A stretch of 64,000 bases of DNA. Origin: Flavobacterium odoriferum (lineage in GTDB: Bacteria > Bacteroidota > Bacteroidia > Flavobacteriales > Flavobacteriaceae). Each line of letters starts with the position of its first letter. The first letter of the stretch is position 1. The position numbers and the translations under genes are program-made. The notes beneath the pieces were generated by a model, which saw only the letters and a list, made by a program, of their open reading frames with translations, was not told the origin of the DNA and searched no databases. Positions 27,763 to 36,690 of this stretch are shown here, in pieces. Location: NCBI RefSeq assembly GCF_025499515.1, contig NZ_JAMKFA010000010.1:62001-126000 (forward strand), read 5' to 3'.

Positions 27763-29154
27763 ATGTTATCTTTTTCATTTAAAAATAGAATTGCTTTTAA
27801 CTACATTCTTAGTAGTTCAATACTTATTGCAATTGTTTTTCTTTCAATTTTTACCATCGTAAAATATAGTGTAAATCAACATATTAATGAAGAAATTCAG
27901 GAAGAATTGTACAAACATTTAGACGATGTTTCTACCGATTCTAATGATACCTATTTAATTCAGGTAGATCAATGGCGTGCAAGAGAACACAATTCAATTA
28001 GTGTTAATCCTGTTTTTGTCGAATTTTATGATAATAATAAACAACTCATTGACAAATCTCCTAATTTAAAAAATTCAAATGTTGAATTATTAGAAAATAG
28101 TAAAAACAATAAATTTTCAGACACCAAATTAAACGGAATTCCTATTCGACAAATTCAAACTCCAATTATTAATAAAGAAAAGGTAGTTGGTTATTTGGTA
28201 GTTGCAATGTCTTTAGAAGATTTTGAGATAGTTCAAATTCTGAAAAACATCTTATTAATTTCGTATCCTTTAATTTTAATTTTGCTTTTTTTAATTGCTC
28301 GATTTTTTGCTGGAAAAAGCATTAAACCTGTGAGTACAATTATTGATACTTCAAGTCAAATTACAAAAGACAACTTAAAAACACGAATTCCGCTTCCTGT
28401 AAATAAAGACGAATTGTATGTTTTATCGCAAAACATCAATAATCTTTTAGATAGAGTTGAAAATGCAATTGAACGTGAAAAACAATTTACTTCTGATGCT
28501 TCACATGAGTTAAGAACGCCATTAGCTGTTATGAAAGGCACTATGGAGGTATTGATACGAAAACCAAGAGATCAAAAAGAATATGAAGAAAAAATCAATT
28601 TTTGTATTACTGAAGTCGATCGCTTGAATCATATGGTTGACCAATTATTACTTTTGGCACGATTTGAAAACCAAAAACAAAATATTAAAAACGAGACCAT
28701 TTATTTAAATGCTATTATTTTAGACAATTTAACGCGTTTTTCAAGTAAAATTGAAAATAAAAAACTCAAAGTAAATACTGAATTTTCAGAAGATTTTTAT
28801 ATCCAATCAGACAATTATTTGGTTTCTATTGTAATCAGTAATTTGATTTCCAACGCCATAAAATATTCAAATAAAAATGGAGAAATAAACATCAATTTAG
28901 TAAACAACAACAATCAAATATCATTTTCAATTGCAGATAAAGGGATTGGAATTTCACCAGTAGATATTGATAAAATTTTCAATTCTTTTTATCGTTCTGA
29001 TGTTACTAATCATGCAGAAATAAAAGGAACTGGTTTAGGTTTGTCTATTGTAAAACGACTTTGCGATTTATTGAAACTGGAAATCGCAGTTGAAAGCAAG
29101 CTAAATCAAGGGACCACTTTTATTTTAAGTTTCCCTTTAGCCAAACTTAAGTAG
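27763..29154 (+). CDS. Membrane sensor histidine kinase
   Basis: 463 residues. Transmembrane helices at about 13-35 and 163-185 enclose a periplasmic sensor of about 125 residues; then a HAMP domain, HisKA with H248 in DASHELRTPLAVM, and a HATPase with N, G1 (DKGIGIS) and G2 (GTGLGLSIV) boxes. This is the EnvZ/CusS-like plan and pairs with the OmpR-type regulator at 26209. The sensor region has no clear His/Met cluster. Metal sensing is inferred from neighbours: CDF upstream and CusA/CusB downstream. Confidence 0.92.
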   Translation: MLSFSFKNRIAFNYILSSSILIAIVFLSIFTIVKYSVNQHINEEIQEELYKHLDDVSTDSNDTYLIQVDQWRAREHNSISVNPVFVEFYDNNKQLIDKSPNLKNSNVELLENSKNNKFSDTKLNGIPIRQIQTPIINKEKVVGYLVVAMSLEDFEIVQILKNILLISYPLILILLFLIARFFAGKSIKPVSTIIDTSSQITKDNLKTRIPLPVNKDELYVLSQNINNLLDRVENAIEREKQFTSDASHELRTPLAVMKGTMEVLIRKPRDQKEYEEKINFCITEVDRLNHMVDQLLLLARFENQKQNIKNETIYLNAIILDNLTRFSSKIENKKLKVNTEFSEDFYIQSDNYLVSIVISNLISNAIKYSNKNGEININLVNNNNQISFSIADKGIGISPVDIDKIFNSFYRSDVTNHAEIKGTGLGLSIVKRLCDLLKLEIAVESKLNQGTTFILSFPLAKLK

Positions 29155-29183
29155 CTCTTAAGTTTTTTCCTTTTTATATTCTT

Positions 29184-29191
29184 TACATTTG
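29184..29191 (+). promoter_or_regulatory. -7 box of the metal efflux operon
   Basis: TACATTTG matches TAnnTTTG exactly in the 82-bp spacer after the kinase gene. It would give a separate transcript beginning with the small protein at 29237. Confidence 0.5.
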
Positions 29192-29236
29192 TATTGTAGT
29201 TTTTAGTATTTTTATAAAATGCTCAAATTGTATAAG

Positions 29237-29611
29237 ATGAACAAATTAATTGCCTATTTCCTAATTTCAGTATTTATGTGTGCCAACACATCGATAGGGC
29301 AATTATTGAAAGTTCCAAATTTAATAGAACATTACAACGAGCATAAAAATGAATTAACTACAGATTCAATTTCATTTATTGATTATATTGTTTCGCATTA
29401 TTCTAAAAACGCTGATAATAATCATGATCACGAAGATTTACCCTTTAAAACATTGGATAATTCGTCAAGCACATTATTCGCATTTTCTATAATTACCTAT
29501 CAAATTCAAGTTGTTAAGCCTTTAATTTCTACTCAAAAGAAATTCTTTTATAATAAATCTTTTAAATCCAATTTGATTGCTTCAATTTGGTTACCGCCTA
29601 AATTATTCTAA
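29237..29611 (+). CDS. Small secreted protein at the head of a CusA-type operon
   Basis: 124 residues from MNKLIAYFLIS. A signal peptide ending in TSIGQ is followed by LIEHYNEHKNEL and a HDHEDLPF stretch, so His and acidic residues cluster where metal could bind. I recall similar short proteins (LLKLPxLIEHFxEH... HDxDxxLPF) in front of CusA-type genes throughout Bacteroidota; no function is assigned. It could be a periplasmic metal chaperone or an efflux accessory. The ATG at 29237 is preferred to 29219 because it gives a regular signal peptide. Confidence 0.7.
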   Translation: MNKLIAYFLISVFMCANTSIGQLLKVPNLIEHYNEHKNELTTDSISFIDYIVSHYSKNADNNHDHEDLPFKTLDNSSSTLFAFSIITYQIQVVKPLISTQKKFFYNKSFKSNLIASIWLPPKLF

Positions 29612-29702
29612 TATTTTGTTTTAATAATTGATTCATTTATAATGATTCAGTTGTGTTTATCTAAAAAGATAAGTACTATTTTTAATTATAAAATTTACTA
29701 AA

Positions 29703-32700
29703 ATGTTAGAAAAAATTATAGCCTTTAGTTTAAAGAATAAACTTATTGTCCTTTTGTTTACACTTGGTGTTGTTGGATTTGGTTTGTTTTCTGTTTTCCA
29801 AATTTCAATCGGAGCTGTGCCTGATGTTACTAATAATCAGGTTCAAGTAATTACAACATCTCGCAATCTTTCTACTCAAGATATCGAGCAATATATTACG
29901 TATCCTGTTGAAATTGAAATGGCGAATTTGCCTGGTGTAACCGAAATACGTTCAATTTCAAAATTCGGATTATCTGTGGTAACGATTGTTTTTGAAGAAG
30001 AAATCGGAACGTATTTACCTAGACAATTAATTGCTGAAAAAATTAAAACTGCTACCGAAAAAATTCCAGAAGGTTTTGGAACACCAGAAATGGGACCAAT
30101 TACAACTGGTTTAGGCGAAATCTATCAATATACCTTAGAAGTAAAACCCGAATTCAAAAATCAATATTCAGTTACCGATTTGCGTACGATTCAAGATTGG
30201 GTCGTAAAAAGACAATTATCAGGAATCAAAGGTGTAGTTGAAATCAATACTTGGGGTGGCTTTTTAAAACAATATGAAATTGCTATCAATCCTGCTAGTT
30301 TAAAAGCAATGAACATTTCTACTACTGATGTGTTTACGGCTTTAGAAAAAAATAATAGTATTGCCGGTGGTTCATATATTGAAAAAACCAATCAAAGTTA
30401 TTTCATTCGTGGCGAAGGAAAAGTAAATTCCGTCCAAGATATTGAAAATATTGTCGTTAAAAACGACTCTGGTTTACCAATATATATTAAAGACATCGCC
30501 AAAGTACAATTTGGTCATGCCAATCGTTTTGGAGCAATTACCGGAAATGGAGAAGGAGAGAAGGTTCTTGGTCAAGTGATGATGCTAAAAGGCGGAAACT
30601 CAAAACAAGTAATTGAAGATGTAAAACATAGAGTTACAGAAATTGAAAAAACATTACCAGAAGGAGTTTATATCAACGGATTTTTAGAACGAAGTGAATT
30701 AGTAGGAAAAACTACATTCACCGTTGCTGAAAACTTGATTTTAGGTTGCTTAATCGTAATTTTTGTTGTGGTTTTATTGCTCGGAAATTGGCGTTCAGGA
30801 TTGGTTGTTGCATCCGTAATTCCACTATGTTTGTTATTTGCAATTTCCTTTATGAATATTTTCGGAATTGATGCCAATTTAATGAGTTTAGGGGCGATAG
30901 ATTTCGGAATCATAATCGACGGAGCCGTTATTATTGTTGAATTCATTGCTTTCCAAATTGCTCATAAGTCCAGACATTTAGTCGGTTTAGCGAAAGAAGA
31001 ACGTCAGTTAGAAATTGACCAAATTACCTATAAAAGTGCATCTAAAATGATGAATTCGGCTATTTTTGGGCAGTTAATCATTCTTATCGTATTTATTCCA
31101 ATTCTTTCCTTATCTGGTGTGGAAGGAAAAATGTTCAAACCTATGGCAATGACATTTAGTTTTGCTTTAGTTGGTGCGATGTTATTCTGTTTTACTTACG
31201 TTCCTGTTGTGGCTTCATTGTTTTTAAAACCGCAAGAAGAAAACCCAAAATCAATTTCAAATCGGTTAATTAACAAACTGAATTCTTGGTATTTACCTGT
31301 AATTACTTGGGCTTTAGGCAACACTAAAAAAGTACTTTACGGAGCTGTTGGTTTATTGTTTTTAGCCGTTGGATTGTTTGCAACTATGGGTGGTGAATTC
31401 ATTCCAACGTTAGACGAAGGTGATTTCGTAATTCAACCTGTTTTAAAAACAGGAACATCACTTTCTAAAACTATTGAAACGACTACCAAAATTGAAAAAA
31501 TAATTCTTAAAAATTTCCCAGAAGTTTCACAAGTAGTCAGTAGAATTGGTGCTGCCGAAGTGCCAACCGATCCAATGAGTATGGAAGAAAGTGATATTAT
31601 CGTAAAATTAAAACCAAAATCTGAATGGGTTTCTGCTGATTCTAAAGATGAATTAGCTGATAAAATCAAAGCGGCTTTAGAAGAGAAAATTCCAAACATG
31701 GAAATCGAATTTACACAACCTATTGAAATGCGTTTCAACGAATTAATTTCGGGTTCTCGTTCCGATGTGGCCATTAAAATTTTTGGTGAAGATTTAGATA
31801 TTTTAGCCAAAAAAGCACACGAAATCGAAAAAGCAATTAAAAATGTGGAAGGCGCATCGGATATTATCATCGAAAAAACGGAAGGTTTACCTCAAATGTT
31901 CGTCCAATACGACCGAAGTAAAATTGCTCGTTATGGCTTAAATATTGCCGATTTAAACGAAATGATTGCTTTAGGTTTCGCAGGAAAAACCGTTGGAAAT
32001 GTATTTGAAGGTGAAAAACGTTTTGATATGGTTATTCGATTAGATAAAACCAACAGAACCGATATTGAAGACTTGCGAAATTTATATGTTTCCACTCCAA
32101 ATGGCGAGCAAATTCCGTTAAGAGAATTAGCGTCTATCGAATATACAGAAGGACCAGCTAAAATTTCAAGAGACAACACCAATCGAAGAATTATTGTAGG
32201 AATCAATGTAAGAAACCGCGATTTACAAAGTGTTGTTGATGATGTGCAGCAAATTATCGAAACAAAAATTGATTTACCAACAGGCTATCGCGTTACTTAT
32301 GGTGGTCAATTTGAAAACTTACAAAGTGCAAAAGCCCGATTGTTAATTGCCGTGCCAATTGCCTTATTTTTAATATTTATTTTGTTGCATTTTGCCTTTG
32401 GATCCATCAAAGAAGCTTTAATGGTGTATTCTGCAATTCCTTTATCAGCAGTAGGTGGGGTGTTATTTTTATGGATGCGAGATTTACCATTTAGTATTTC
32501 GGCAGGCGTTGGATTTATTGCATTATTCGGAATTGCAGTGCTAAACGGAATTGTACTAATTGAACATTTTAAAGAATTGAAACATAGTGGCATGAAAGAT
32601 ATGAACGAACTAATTTTAAAAGGAACCACCGATAGACTTCGACCAGTTTTATTAACTGCTGCTGCCGCAGCTTTAGGATTTTTACCAATGGCAATTTCAT

Positions 32701-34040
32701 CATCGGCAGGAGCAGAGGTACAACGCCCGTTAGCTACCGTAGTTATTGGCGGATTGTTCACAGCAACACTATTAACAATGATTGTATTGCCAATTTTATT
32801 CAAAGTTTTTGATGAGAAAGAATTCAAAAAACCAAAATTCAAAAAACATGTAAGCGGAACTTATATTTTACTATTCTTATTGGGTACAAGCTTTGGTTTT
32901 GCTCAAGAAAATAATGCTGAACTAGATTCAATTATGGCTAAAGCTTTGCAAAATAATAAATTAGTAAAAGCTGGACAATTGCAAATTGATAAAGCAAATG
33001 CAACTATAAAAACGGCTTATTCTTTTGATAAAACGAATGTGTATTATAGTTATGACCAAAATAATTTGGCGCTAAATAACGAACCCTTAAAAGTATTTGG
33101 AGTGCAGCAATCATTTGCTTTTCCAACGGTTTATGGTGCTCAAAAAAAGGTCTATAAAGCCGAATTAGAAAGTCAAAAGTCTTCTTTCGAATTGCAGAAA
33201 AACAAACTCAAATTGGAAGTTTCAAAAGTATATCATCAAATCGTATATGTGCAACATCAAGAAAAATTGTATTTTTATTTAGATAGTTTGTACCAAAATT
33301 TCTCTAAAGCAAGCGACAGAAGATTTGAATTAGGCGAAACCAATTACTTGGAAAAAATAACAGCTGAAGCAAAATTTAGACAAATTAGAACCAAACTTTC
33401 GCAATTAGATAAAGAGAAAAAAGCACAATTAGAAGTATTACAAACTTTAGTGCAATCTGAGGAGAAAATCAATGTAAAAACGAATGAAATTAAGCCAATA
33501 AAAAATGTAATAAACACTTCAAGTAAAGAATTGTATAATTCTTATTTAGAAAGTGTTACAAATAAATATAAATCTAGTGAAAAACTCCAAAAGCAGAACT
33601 GGTTACCCGATTTAAACGTGGAATATTTTCAAGGAAGAAATAGCGGAATTTCGCAATCTTTATATGGATTTCAAGTAGGTATTGCTGTTCCAATTCTATT
33701 TAATGGGAATGTTGCTAAATCTAAAGTTGCCAAATTAGAAACACAAGCATGGGAACAACAAAAACAACATGAACTAATTAAGATTGATGCACACATCAAT
33801 CAGAAAAACAGCGAATTAGAGCAATATAACCAAGCAATCGATTACTATAATCAATATGGGAAAAAAGTTTCTCAAGAGATTATTAAAGTAGCCAACATGA
33901 GTTACAAGCATGGTGAAATTGATTTTTTTCAATTCATACAAAGTTTAGAAAATGCAACCACAATTCAGGTTGATTATTTAGATGCCGTAAATCAATACAA
34001 CAAAACACAATTAGACTTACAATATGTTAACATACAATAA
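29703..34040 (+). CDS. Heavy-metal RND pump (CusA/CzcA type) fused to a TolC-type outer-membrane channel
   Basis: 1445 residues in one frame. Residues 1-1040 are an HME-RND pump: first helix at 10-30, porter domains, TM4 region with LMSLGAIDFGIIIDGAVIIVE, and a second helix bundle at about 870-1030. From about 1068 to the end is a TolC-family sequence (NNAELDSIMAKALQNNK ... coiled coils). The join contains a complete signal-peptide-like segment: basic KKPKFKKH, a hydrophobic stretch 1054-1062, then SFGFAQ. Signal peptidase would cut after A1067. It expels metal ions such as Cu, Ag, Zn or Co with the adaptor encoded next. Confidence 0.93.
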   Translation: MLEKIIAFSLKNKLIVLLFTLGVVGFGLFSVFQISIGAVPDVTNNQVQVITTSRNLSTQDIEQYITYPVEIEMANLPGVTEIRSISKFGLSVVTIVFEEEIGTYLPRQLIAEKIKTATEKIPEGFGTPEMGPITTGLGEIYQYTLEVKPEFKNQYSVTDLRTIQDWVVKRQLSGIKGVVEINTWGGFLKQYEIAINPASLKAMNISTTDVFTALEKNNSIAGGSYIEKTNQSYFIRGEGKVNSVQDIENIVVKNDSGLPIYIKDIAKVQFGHANRFGAITGNGEGEKVLGQVMMLKGGNSKQVIEDVKHRVTEIEKTLPEGVYINGFLERSELVGKTTFTVAENLILGCLIVIFVVVLLLGNWRSGLVVASVIPLCLLFAISFMNIFGIDANLMSLGAIDFGIIIDGAVIIVEFIAFQIAHKSRHLVGLAKEERQLEIDQITYKSASKMMNSAIFGQLIILIVFIPILSLSGVEGKMFKPMAMTFSFALVGAMLFCFTYVPVVASLFLKPQEENPKSISNRLINKLNSWYLPVITWALGNTKKVLYGAVGLLFLAVGLFATMGGEFIPTLDEGDFVIQPVLKTGTSLSKTIETTTKIEKIILKNFPEVSQVVSRIGAAEVPTDPMSMEESDIIVKLKPKSEWVSADSKDELADKIKAALEEKIPNMEIEFTQPIEMRFNELISGSRSDVAIKIFGEDLDILAKKAHEIEKAIKNVEGASDIIIEKTEGLPQMFVQYDRSKIARYGLNIADLNEMIALGFAGKTVGNVFEGEKRFDMVIRLDKTNRTDIEDLRNLYVSTPNGEQIPLRELASIEYTEGPAKISRDNTNRRIIVGINVRNRDLQSVVDDVQQIIETKIDLPTGYRVTYGGQFENLQSAKARLLIAVPIALFLIFILLHFAFGSIKEALMVYSAIPLSAVGGVLFLWMRDLPFSISAGVGFIALFGIAVLNGIVLIEHFKELKHSGMKDMNELILKGTTDRLRPVLLTAAAAALGFLPMAISSSAGAEVQRPLATVVIGGLFTATLLTMIVLPILFKVFDEKEFKKPKFKKHVSGTYILLFLLGTSFGFAQENNAELDSIMAKALQNNKLVKAGQLQIDKANATIKTAYSFDKTNVYYSYDQNNLALNNEPLKVFGVQQSFAFPTVYGAQKKVYKAELESQKSSFELQKNKLKLEVSKVYHQIVYVQHQEKLYFYLDSLYQNFSKASDRRFELGETNYLEKITAEAKFRQIRTKLSQLDKEKKAQLEVLQTLVQSEEKINVKTNEIKPIKNVINTSSKELYNSYLESVTNKYKSSEKLQKQNWLPDLNVEYFQGRNSGISQSLYGFQVGIAVPILFNGNVAKSKVAKLETQAWEQQKQHELIKIDAHINQKNSELEQYNQAIDYYNQYGKKVSQEIIKVANMSYKHGEIDFFQFIQSLENATTIQVDYLDAVNQYNKTQLDLQYVNIQ

Positions 34041-34047
34041 TTTACAA

Positions 34048-35160
34048 ATGAAAAAACTATTTTACATAGCAACAATAGCATCACTTTTATTTTCATGCAA
34101 ACAAGAAGTTGCAGAAGAAAAAGTAATTGATGACGGATTGATTACACTGACTGAAGCCCAATTTCAATCTTCAAAAATGGAAATTGGTTCACCAATAGAA
34201 CAAGATTTCGAAGTTACAGTCAAATCCTCTGGAAAAATTGATGTTCCACCACAATATAGAGCTAAAGTAACGACATTTTTAGGCGGTTATGTAAAAGCTA
34301 CCAAATTATTAGTGGGTGATAAAGTTGCAAAAGGACAAGCTTTAATTACCTTAGAAAACACCGATTATCTAGATTTACAAAAGGATTATGTAGAAGTTGC
34401 CGAACAAATTAACTATTTGAAATCCGAATTTGAACGTCAGAAAACCTTGTACAATGAAAAAATCACTTCACAAAAAAACTATCTAAAAGCAGAAAGTGAT
34501 TACCGACAAGCAAAAGGAATGTATCAAGGCTTACGCGAAAAATTAGTGTTGTTAAACATCAATCCAGCTAACGTTGAGCGTGGAAAATTTACTTCACAAA
34601 TTACAATTTCGGCACCCATTTCAGGTGATGTAACAGTAATGAATGCAAATGTTGGCATGTTTATGTCACCATCAGATGTTATTTTAGAAATTGTAGACAC
34701 CAATTATTTACACCTGAATTTAAGCATTTTTGAAAAAGACATTTTACATGTAAAACAAGGTCAAAAAATCAATTTTAAAGTACCCGAAGCAAGTAAAGAA
34801 CAATTCAGTTCTAACGTACAATTAGTTGGAAAATCGATAGAAAGTAAAGACAGAACTATTTCGGTTTTTGGTACACTATCACCAGAAATAAAAGGAAAAT
34901 TATTATCAGGAATGTTTGTTGAAGCTAACATAATTACAGATGCTAAAAAAGGATTTGGCGTTCCATCTGATGCTATCATTACAGAAAATGACAAACATTA
35001 TGTATTGGTTTTAAACAGTAAAACATCAGATTATAAATTCAAAAAAGTTGCTGTTACGGTAGGTGAAAAATCAGAAAAATTCATTGAAATTATGCCTGAT
35101 GATAATGTTAATACTGAAACAAAATTACTCACAAAAGGAGTATTTGATATAATTAATTAA
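34048..35160 (+). CDS. Efflux RND periplasmic adaptor, CusB/CzcB type lipoprotein
   Basis: 370 residues. The lipobox LLFSCK anchors it in a membrane. Order: a beta-barrel/lipoyl half (KVTTFLGGYVKATKLLVGDKVAKGQAL), a coiled-coil hairpin at about 125-170 (YLKSEFERQKTLYNEKI), the second lipoyl half (ISAPISGDVTVMN) and a membrane-proximal domain. It links the pump to the TolC-type channel. The ATG at 34048 gives the lipobox, whereas the upstream in-frame ATG at 34024 lies within the preceding gene. Confidence 0.9.
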   Translation: MKKLFYIATIASLLFSCKQEVAEEKVIDDGLITLTEAQFQSSKMEIGSPIEQDFEVTVKSSGKIDVPPQYRAKVTTFLGGYVKATKLLVGDKVAKGQALITLENTDYLDLQKDYVEVAEQINYLKSEFERQKTLYNEKITSQKNYLKAESDYRQAKGMYQGLREKLVLLNINPANVERGKFTSQITISAPISGDVTVMNANVGMFMSPSDVILEIVDTNYLHLNLSIFEKDILHVKQGQKINFKVPEASKEQFSSNVQLVGKSIESKDRTISVFGTLSPEIKGKLLSGMFVEANIITDAKKGFGVPSDAIITENDKHYVLVLNSKTSDYKFKKVAVTVGEKSEKFIEIMPDDNVNTETKLLTKGVFDIIN

Positions 35161-35198
35161 AATTTCAATTTATTGCATAAATTTTAAAATCAAATCAA

Positions 35199-35900
35199 AT
35201 GATAACAATAGATAATTATTTAGACAATCATTACATACACAGAAGTAATTGGTTACGAGCTGCAGTTTTGGGAGCAAACGATGGAATAATTTCTATTTCC
35301 AGTTTAGCAATTGGTGTTGCCGCTGCAAGTTCAACTAGAGAACCAATTTTATTAGCAACAGTTGCCGGACTAGTTGCAGGAGCATTATCAATGGCTGCTG
35401 GCGAGTATGTTTCGGTTAGTTCGCAAACAGATACAGAAAAAGCAGATATTGAAAGAGAAATTAAAGAATTAGCAGAAATGCCTGAAGAAGAGCTAAGAAT
35501 ATTAGCTCAAATATATGAAAAAAGAGGTTTAAAAAAGGAAACCGCAATGCAAGTTGCCATCGAATTAACAGAAAAAGATGCATTAGCGGCTCATATTAGA
35601 GATGAACTAGGAATTAACGAAATTAGCCAAGCAAATCCAATACAAGCAGCTATTTCATCTGGCGCAGCATTTACCGTTGGTGGTGTTTTGCCGTTACTAG
35701 TGATACTTTTTGCACCAATAAAAAACATGGAATATTGGTTGTATGCTTTTACAATTATTTTTCTAATAGTATTAGGAAGTATTGCTGCAAAAACAGGAGG
35801 CTCAAGTATTAAAACAGCAATTTTAAGAATAACAATTTGGGGAACAATTGCAATGGTTTTATCGGCACTTGTTGGCTATCTTTTTGGGGTTAGAGTATAA
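35199..35900 (+). CDS. VIT1/CCC1-family metal transporter
   Basis: 233 residues. Family landmarks: LRAAVLGANDGIISISSLAIGV, GALSMAAGEYVSVSSQ and a cytoplasmic helical metal-binding stretch rich in Glu (TEKADIEREIKELAEMPEEEL), with five transmembrane segments. VIT1/CCC1 proteins move Fe2+ or Mn2+ against a proton gradient; bacterial members export iron or manganese. Placed 38 bp after the adaptor gene in a metal efflux operon, it widens the set of ions handled. Confidence 0.9.
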   Translation: MITIDNYLDNHYIHRSNWLRAAVLGANDGIISISSLAIGVAAASSTREPILLATVAGLVAGALSMAAGEYVSVSSQTDTEKADIEREIKELAEMPEEELRILAQIYEKRGLKKETAMQVAIELTEKDALAAHIRDELGINEISQANPIQAAISSGAAFTVGGVLPLLVILFAPIKNMEYWLYAFTIIFLIVLGSIAAKTGGSSIKTAILRITIWGTIAMVLSALVGYLFGVRV

Positions 35901-35932
35901 CATAAACTAATAAACTTTTAAAACATTTATAT

Positions 35933-36436
35933 ATGAACGACGCACATTTACACATGGTAGTAAACCATTTTCCAATTATTGGGATAATTCTTGGATTTGG
36001 TATTTTAGTTACAGGATTATTTTTAAAAAATAATTCCGTAAAAAACACAGCATATTGCTTATTTATTGTAGGAGCAATTTTTGCCGCAGTTAGTATGGCA
36101 ACAGGAGAAGGAGCAGAAGAAATTGCTGAAAAATTACCTTCTGTAACTGATCAAATTATTGAAACACACGAAGAAATGGCAGAAAAATTAGCTATTGTTT
36201 TATATGCATTAGGTGTTATCTCATTATTTGGCTTGTTTTTAAATTATAAAAGCCATACAAAAGCAATTTTTGTTTCCTACATAGCGGTTGTAGTTGCAAT
36301 TGTGGGTATGTTTTTTGGAAAACAAACAGGAACTTCAGGTGGCGAAATTCGTCATACTGAGATTAGAGAAAACACTGTAAACACAGCATCTGACATTCAA
36401 AATGAAATCCAAATAGAAGAAGGCGATGATCATTAA
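35933..36436 (+). CDS. DUF2231-like four-helix membrane protein
   Basis: 167 residues. LHMVVNHFPIIGIILG at the N terminus is the DUF2231-type signature. Four transmembrane segments follow, with HEEMAEKLAIVLYALGV between the second and third, and an acidic, His-ended tail (EEGDDH). DUF2231 proteins are often found with cytochromes or metal proteins; the His residues near the membrane could bind heme or metal. Function unknown. It is the last gene before the his promoter. Confidence 0.7.
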   Translation: MNDAHLHMVVNHFPIIGIILGFGILVTGLFLKNNSVKNTAYCLFIVGAIFAAVSMATGEGAEEIAEKLPSVTDQIIETHEEMAEKLAIVLYALGVISLFGLFLNYKSHTKAIFVSYIAVVVAIVGMFFGKQTGTSGGEIRHTEIRENTVNTASDIQNEIQIEEGDDH

Positions 36437-36460
36437 ACAAAATATAAATTTTTAAAAAGT

Positions 36461-36493
36461 TTTGTTTATTCGAAAATTAAGTCGTTACATTTG
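36461..36493 (+). promoter_or_regulatory. his operon promoter
   Basis: TTTG (36461-36464) and TACATTTG (36486-36493) are 21 bp apart and both fit the Bacteroidota -33/-7 consensus. Transcription would start near 36500, about 16 bases before the leader peptide ATG. Confidence 0.75.
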
Positions 36494-36515
36494 CAGTGTT
36501 AAAATAACAGAAATT

Positions 36516-36569
36516 ATGTTTTTAAATCAATTACATCATCACCATCATACCTCCGCTCAAGCGAAGTAA
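36516..36569 (+). CDS. his operon leader peptide (17 residues, five His in a row)
   Basis: ATG to TAA encodes MFLNQLHHHHHTSAQAK. Five consecutive His codons lie at 36534-36548. It follows a good promoter and precedes a strong terminator, then hisG, which is the classic design for His-tRNA-dependent attenuation. Ribosomes stall here when charged His-tRNA is scarce. Confidence 0.88.
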   Translation: MFLNQLHHHHHTSAQAK

Positions 36570-36632
36570 TGATGCTATGTAATTAATCCATATAAATCAG
36601 AAACCCGTTTGAGTACATCAAGCGGGTTTTTT
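36529..36632 (+). promoter_or_regulatory. his attenuator: exclusive terminator and antiterminator
   Basis: Terminator: 36601-36612 pairs with 36618-36629 (AAACCCG/CGGGTTT core, loop GTACA), followed by six Ts. Antiterminator: CTCAAGCG (36556-36563, in the leader codons Ala-Gln-Ala) can pair with CGTTTGAG (36606-36613), the left arm of the terminator. Third pairing: AATTACAT (36529-36536) with ATGTAATT (36577-36584), plus ATCAT (36544-36548) with ATGAT (36569-36573), enclosing 36556-36563. A ribosome stalled on the His codons opens this hairpin and frees the antiterminator arm; one that reaches the stop covers that arm and lets the terminator form. Pairings are read by eye; energies were not computed. 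Confidence 0.82.
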
Positions 36633-36690
36633 GTTAGTTAGTATTTTAAAAATCCCTTGGTGTACTCATTTTAAAATTAAAAAAATTAAA

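Noticed and set aside
29703-34040. Pump-channel fusion as a sequencing error that removed a stop codon
   Set aside because: The frame is continuous through a well-formed signal-peptide segment, and such fusions are frequent in Bacteroidota.
36534-36548. CATCATCACCATCAT as an engineered His-tag or metal-binding peptide
   Set aside because: Promoter, stop codon, complementary arms and terminator before hisG explain it as an attenuation leader.
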